Below, one piece after another: positions 60,209 through 64,000 of a stretch of DNA of 64,000 nt. Positions within the stretch are counted from its first letter, which is position 1, and each line of letters starts with the position of its first letter. The translations under genes and the position numbers were made by a program. The DNA is from JAOPZW01 sp963788935 (GTDB lineage: Bacteria; Actinomycetota; Thermoleophilia; Solirubrobacterales; Solirubrobacteraceae), in the NCBI GenBank assembly GCA_963788935.1, contig CAWBIM010000006.1, positions 682,001-746,000 of the forward strand, in the 5' to 3' direction. The notes beneath the pieces were generated by a model. It was not told where the DNA came from and made no database searches. It saw only the letters and a program-made list of their open reading frames with translations.

Positions 60209-61970
60209 CCGTCACGTCCTGCGGAGTGTCTTCGCGATCACGCCGGCTGGGCGCCCGGACTTCGGCTGACAGGTGCCAGCCGTTACGCCGCGCCTGTGCC
60301 GAGCGCCCGGCGCTCGCGGATGCCACGCGAGCCGACATCGCCGGGAAGACCTTCCTCGCCGGTTTGCTCCCATTGATGCCGCTCGGCGCTGTGACCGCAG
60401 CCTCGCGCTTGGGATCGCCGCCGCGCATCCAGGTCAGCACCGTGGCTACGCGGTGCGGGTTGCGGCCATCGGTGGCGATGACTCCCAGCTTCAACGCTGG
60501 GCACGCATCGAGCACGTTGCGCGTCTCGACGAGGCTCTCTCGACGCACCCGGTTCACGCCGGCGACGAGCACCAGTGCATCCGTGTGCCGCGCGGTCGTC
60601 ATCGCATCCCCGACCGGCAACATGGGCGGCGTGTCGATGAGAAGCACGTCGCACCGTTCGCGTAGCGCCGCCAACGCCTCGGGGACGCGGGTCGTCAACA
60701 GGAACTCGCCCGGGTCGCGCGGGCGGTGACCGGCCGTCACGACCCCTAACAGCCCGATCGCGGCGCTCGATCGATTCGTGTGCACGCGAACGACGTTGAG
60801 CGCGTCCGTCACCCCGACGCCGCCATCGACCAGATGGGTGAAACCGAGTCGATTCTCCAGGCCGAAGAGCTGGTGGAGGGTGGGGTCCCGAAGGTTGAGG
60901 TCGACAAGGATCACGTGTCGGCCCGACTGCGCCAGGGTCACCGCCAGGTTCGCTGCCGTCGTGGCCTTGTCTTCGTATTCGAGCGGGCTGGTGACGACGA
61001 TCGAGCGCACGCGCCGGCGCCGACGACGCCCCGACGTCGACGGGCCGCGGTGGTCCTCGAGCTGGAGCATGTCCAACCTGTTCTTGAGGATCCTGAACGC
61101 CTCGCTGCTCGGGCCTGTCGCCATCTGGCCTGACTCCGCCAGGCGGCGGTCGGGCTTGGGAACGCGACCGAGCAGCGGGATTCCCAGGCGGGTGGCGAGC
61201 TCCTCGGCAGAGCGCACACGGGTGTCGAGCGACTCGCGGACGAACGCGAGCGCGATTCCCAGCGCCAGTCCGACGAGGACACCGAGGAACACGTTGCGCT
61301 TGGTCTGCGGTTGCACCAGCGAGGCGCTTTCGGCGGTGCCAACGGCCGCCGCGCTCGAGCCGGCGGCCTGCAGCGCCTGCAATTCCTCGAGCGCGCCCTC
61401 GGTACCCGCGAGGCGGCGGGACAGTGGCGAGGCCCCCCTACCGGATTCCTTGAGCGTCTTGATCTTGCGCCGCGCGTCCGCGATAGCCGCGGCGAGCACT
61501 GCACTGTCGAGCCTGTGCCGGTAGCGCGTGAACTGCTGCGCGTACGCGTTCGCCAGCTCGATCGCGACAGCCGGCCTTGGATCCGTGACGGAAAACGTCA
61601 GAAGGTCAGAAAGCGGATCCGAGCTCACGCTCGAGCTCGCAAGCAGCGCCGGGGCGGTGTAACCCGGCAGATCGGCCGCGTTCACCGCCATCGTCGCGAC
61701 CTTCGCCACGCGAGCCAGCTTGGCCTGGGTCCCCGCGTAACGGTCGGGGGGCGTATTGACGGCCGAACTGAGATTCAACGCCTCCGCGGTGGCATTCTGT
61801 TGATTGACCAGAACCGTCGCCGACGCCTGGTAGAGATGCTGCTGACGATGGGACGCCAGTGCGGCGAACAACGGGACCAGTGCCACCGCCAGGACCACGA
61901 TCCACTTTTGGCGGCTGAGGGTGCTCAACCGGTCCCGAAGGACCGACTCATCATCGAGATGATCAGTCAA
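60201..61970 (-). CDS. Wzz/BY-kinase-like polysaccharide co-polymerase with degenerate Walker A
   Basis: This protein controls polysaccharide chain length and export, 589 aa. A Wzz domain lies between helices at about 23-40 and 227-244. The cytoplasmic ATPase domain starts about 290 (EAFRILKNRLDMLQ). Walker A (327-337) reads TSPLEYEDKAT, lacking the glycines of GxxGxGK but keeping Lys335 and Thr337. Walker A' is LVDLNLRDP and Walker B VLLIDTPP. The C-terminal tail has no tyrosine cluster. It may be a non-kinase regulator. The ATG overlaps the JmjC gene stop (ATGA). Confidence 0.9.
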   Translation of the reverse strand: MTDHLDDESVLRDRLSTLSRQKWIVVLAVALVPLFAALASHRQQHLYQASATVLVNQQNATAEALNLSSAVNTPPDRYAGTQAKLARVAKVATMAVNAADLPGYTAPALLASSSVSSDPLSDLLTFSVTDPRPAVAIELANAYAQQFTRYRHRLDSAVLAAAIADARRKIKTLKESGRGASPLSRRLAGTEGALEELQALQAAGSSAAAVGTAESASLVQPQTKRNVFLGVLVGLALGIALAFVRESLDTRVRSAEELATRLGIPLLGRVPKPDRRLAESGQMATGPSSEAFRILKNRLDMLQLEDHRGPSTSGRRRRRRVRSIVVTSPLEYEDKATTAANLAVTLAQSGRHVILVDLNLRDPTLHQLFGLENRLGFTHLVDGGVGVTDALNVVRVHTNRSSAAIGLLGVVTAGHRPRDPGEFLLTTRVPEALAALRERCDVLLIDTPPMLPVGDAMTTARHTDALVLVAGVNRVRRESLVETRNVLDACPALKLGVIATDGRNPHRVATVLTWMRGGDPKREAAVTAPSGINGSKPARKVFPAMSARVASASAGRSAQARRNGWHLSAEVRAPSRRDREDTPQDVTDV

Positions 61971-62839
61971 CCGGTGTGTTTCCGCATCTTCTGGAGCGAT
62001 CGGAACGCAACGACCTTCGTCGTGTCGATGCGCTCAGAAACACCAAGCGGCCGCGGCGAGAGATGCAACCGGCGCAGCCGCCTGTTAATCCGCGAGACGC
62101 CCTCGGCACGCTCCGTATATGCGGTGAAGAACGGGATCGAGAACGAGATCGAGACACCTCCCTCGGTTTCGACCCAATGCGGGACGAATGAGGGCAGATA
62201 CACGCCGACGCCGGGCTCGAGGCGGGTTGTCTCCGCCGCGTTCTGCATCGTCTCGAAGTCGCATTCCTCGCCGTCGATGTAGCGATCGAGCTCGGTATGA
62301 CGCAGGATCGGATCGTCCTCGAAGGTCGCGACACTGACATGCTTCGTGCCCTTCACCTGAAGCAAGAAGCTGTGCTCGACGTCGAAGTGCATCGGTGTGG
62401 TCGAGGCGGGACACGAGATGAACAGATATCCCGCGCGATGCGTCACACCGCCCTCGCGACGGGAGACGAGCTCCGCGACCTCGTCGAGGCACTCGTTGAT
62501 CAGCTCCGCATACTCAGGCGCTTGTTGAATATCTCGAAGCGAGATCCTGACTCCGGCGCGCTCGACGTTGCGGACGGTCTCGGATGGCGGTCCCGTCCCC
62601 ACATCGACGTAACCGAAGCCGGAGTTCGCAAGGGGCAGGTCCCCCCGCTCGCGCCGAACCGATTCGGGTGGCAGCCGGTCCGCGAGCTCGGCGATGGCGT
62701 CGATCGTGAACAGCGGATGGTCGGCCAGGCGGTGGCGCACGGCGATCGACCGCCGTGCGAACGCGCCCGCGAATGCCGCGCCGTCGATCTCAACGACATT
62801 GGCAGACGGAGAGATGTTGGGAGCAGTGGAAATATCCAT
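61967..62839 (-). CDS. JmjC/cupin_8-like putative Fe(II) dioxygenase in the polysaccharide operon
   Basis: This is a 290-aa protein with a JmjC/cupin-type double-stranded beta-helix. The metal triad is likely His151, Asp153 (PMHFDVEH) and His221 (SFVPHWVET). A conserved basic residue (KGTKHVSV) may hold 2-oxoglutarate. A helical N-terminal arm precedes it. It has lower GC than the housekeeping genes. Its stop overlaps the BY-kinase-like start, so it is part of the operon. It might hydroxylate a sugar, lipid or protein; no substrate can be named. Confidence 0.75.
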   Translation of the reverse strand: MDISTAPNISPSANVVEIDGAAFAGAFARRSIAVRHRLADHPLFTIDAIAELADRLPPESVRRERGDLPLANSGFGYVDVGTGPPSETVRNVERAGVRISLRDIQQAPEYAELINECLDEVAELVSRREGGVTHRAGYLFISCPASTTPMHFDVEHSFLLQVKGTKHVSVATFEDDPILRHTELDRYIDGEECDFETMQNAAETTRLEPGVGVYLPSFVPHWVETEGGVSISFSIPFFTAYTERAEGVSRINRRLRRLHLSPRPLGVSERIDTTKVVAFRSLQKMRKHTG

Positions 62840-62849
62840 ACATAGGGGC

Positions 62850-63986
62850 CTACGATCGGCGCCTCGGCTGGATTACACCGGCGCTCGCTCTCGCGTCTGT
62901 CGAGCATGGTCTGCGGACGACGTCCGGGACTTCCCGAGCCAGTTCGCGGTAGAGCGGAGTGGTCATCTGCGCGGCTCGATCCCACGAGAAGTGGGTGTGC
63001 GCGTGGCGTAGCACCGCGCCTCTCACTTCCGGCCCGTCATCGAGATGGCGGCCAAGTGTCTCGGCCAGCGCGCGCGGGTTGCCGGCCTCGAAGACGAACG
63101 AGGACTGATAGGCGAGCGTCGGCAGGGCGCCGAGATCGCTCACGACCACGGGAACGCCGGCCCCGATCGCGACGACGCCGACCCCGCTCTGGCTCGCCTG
63201 GGTGTACGGAAGCGCCACGAGGGAGGCTTCGGCAAGCAGCGTGTCGACCTCGCTCTCCGGGATGTACCGGGGGATGAGCGAGATGCGCGGATCGTCCGGG
63301 ACGAGGCGGGCGGCGTCGCCTGCGCCCGCCACCACGAGCTTCACGTCGGGACGTGTGGCCCACAGGAGACGCATCGCATCCACGAGAACCTCCACGCCCT
63401 TGTACTGCTCGAGCCGGCCGAAGAGCAGAACGCTCGGCGATGCAGGTCGGCGCAGGGGCTCGGAGCGCGGCCAGCCGCCATGGGGGATGACGATGATTCG
63501 GCCGTGCCCGACGATCGGCTCGAGCTCGGCGACGAGCGGCTGTCCGTGGACGACGAATCGGTCGGCGCGCCGGAACCATCGCCTGAAGATCCAGTTCTCC
63601 CAGTGTGTGAGCTCCGGGGCGCCGGGGTGTCCCAACGGGTCATGGACCGTGAGGACCGTCGGGTAGCCGGTGGTCAGCGCCAGCAGACGCGGGTCGTGGT
63701 TCTCGTGGACGTGGACGACCTGAGGGCGCCATCGACGGAGCGTTCGCCGTATCGCGAGCATCCTGGGAACGGCAGCCACCGCTCGCACGCGGCCAGGGAC
63801 GACCAGCATCTGGACGCCCTCGCGGCGGAGACGTTCGATCCACTCGTCCCGCTCGTCCTCCGCCCCGCCGAACTCGAGCGCGTGGGAGCGACAGAGCATC
63901 CGGACCTCATGACCGTTCCGAGCCAGCGCCCGGGCCTGCTGCGCGCCGTACTTGAAGAGAAAATCGCAGACGATCAGGATCCGCAT
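62850..63986 (-). CDS. GT4 family glycosyltransferase
   Basis: This is a complete 378-aa GT-B glycosyltransferase. The N-terminal domain starts RILIVCDFLFKYGAQQARAL; the middle has VLTVHDPLGHPGAPELTHWE; and the donor domain has VLLFGRLEQYKGVEVLVDAM and LPYTQASQSGVGVVAIGAG, where the usual first Glu is replaced by Gln or Ser. It ends in a basic tail. It is the first visible gene of the polysaccharide operon and lies 10 bp before the JmjC gene. The 14 bases to the right edge show no promoter, so more genes may precede it. Confidence 0.88.
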   Translation of the reverse strand: MRILIVCDFLFKYGAQQARALARNGHEVRMLCRSHALEFGGAEDERDEWIERLRREGVQMLVVPGRVRAVAAVPRMLAIRRTLRRWRPQVVHVHENHDPRLLALTTGYPTVLTVHDPLGHPGAPELTHWENWIFRRWFRRADRFVVHGQPLVAELEPIVGHGRIIVIPHGGWPRSEPLRRPASPSVLLFGRLEQYKGVEVLVDAMRLLWATRPDVKLVVAGAGDAARLVPDDPRISLIPRYIPESEVDTLLAEASLVALPYTQASQSGVGVVAIGAGVPVVVSDLGALPTLAYQSSFVFEAGNPRALAETLGRHLDDGPEVRGAVLRHAHTHFSWDRAAQMTTPLYRELAREVPDVVRRPCSTDARASAGVIQPRRRS

Positions 63987-64000
63987 CAGGCCTCCGACCG

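Overview
The window is a very GC-rich (by eye above 70% GC), gene-dense piece of an actinobacterial chromosome. It has GTG starts at nearly every second gene and many 4-base ATGA/GTGA stop-start overlaps. The gene content fits a deep-branching actinobacterium of the Thermoleophilia/Solirubrobacterales kind; this is inference from gene content, not a marker-gene result. I see no phage, insertion sequence, CRISPR array or replication origin.

Layout. 1-4477 (minus): a dipeptide/oligopeptide ABC importer, with the ATPase running off the left edge. 4573-9726: peptide and amide hydrolases (S9 peptidase, histone-deacetylase-fold amidohydrolase, P1/DmpA peptidase) and an EamA exporter. 9749-12174 (minus): a secreted GH2 glycosidase coupled to a small secreted protein. 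12462-13781: a membrane-anchored peptidoglycan hydrolase that joins carboxypeptidase and lytic transglycosylase domains. 13850-16317: two helix-turn-helix regulators and a threonine aldolase. 16347-25492: uvrC, rapZ, a VOC protein, then a tightly overlapping glycolytic operon gap-pgk-tpiA-gpmI and a coiled-coil protein. 25519-29671: an MhqO-like dioxygenase divergent from a MarR regulator, hsp20, dedA and tgt. 29673-33214 (minus): ROK kinase, metallophosphoesterase, a Thr-rich lipoprotein and a Ser/Thr kinase. 33227-37816: M48 protease, DUF3467 protein, rlmH, a K+ channel-like protein and argS. 37846-39653 (minus) and 46728-49671 (plus): two separated blocks of cytochrome c maturation genes. 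Between them lie tRNA-Gly(CCC), a NarL-type response regulator and a divergent operon encoding a subtilisin and two histidine kinases. 49697-53751: secG, then an iron-ADH/TldD/PmbA operon. 53798-63986 (minus): one exopolysaccharide operon with three glycosyltransferases, a Gfo/Idh/MocA dehydrogenase, a polyprenyl-phosphate sugar transferase, a Wzz/BY-kinase-like protein and a JmjC/cupin protein. It continues beyond the right edge.

Gene cooperation. The importer and hydrolases suggest peptide scavenging. The glycolytic genes form a co-translated lower-glycolysis unit. The ccdA-ccmH-ccmG and ccmE-ccmF-ccmI blocks should together build c-type cytochromes, but no ccmABC is in view. The subtilisin, a kinase lacking the usual phospho-accepting histidine, a canonical NarL-type kinase and the divergent regulator look like one signalling module; this is the strongest candidate here for something undescribed.

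Caution. Seven conserved genes appear to carry a single-base indel (S9 peptidase, uvrC, the lipoprotein, DUF3467, the response regulator, PmbA, the sugar transferase). So many in housekeeping genes points to residual sequencing or assembly error rather than decay. All truncations and fusions reported here should be read with that in mind.
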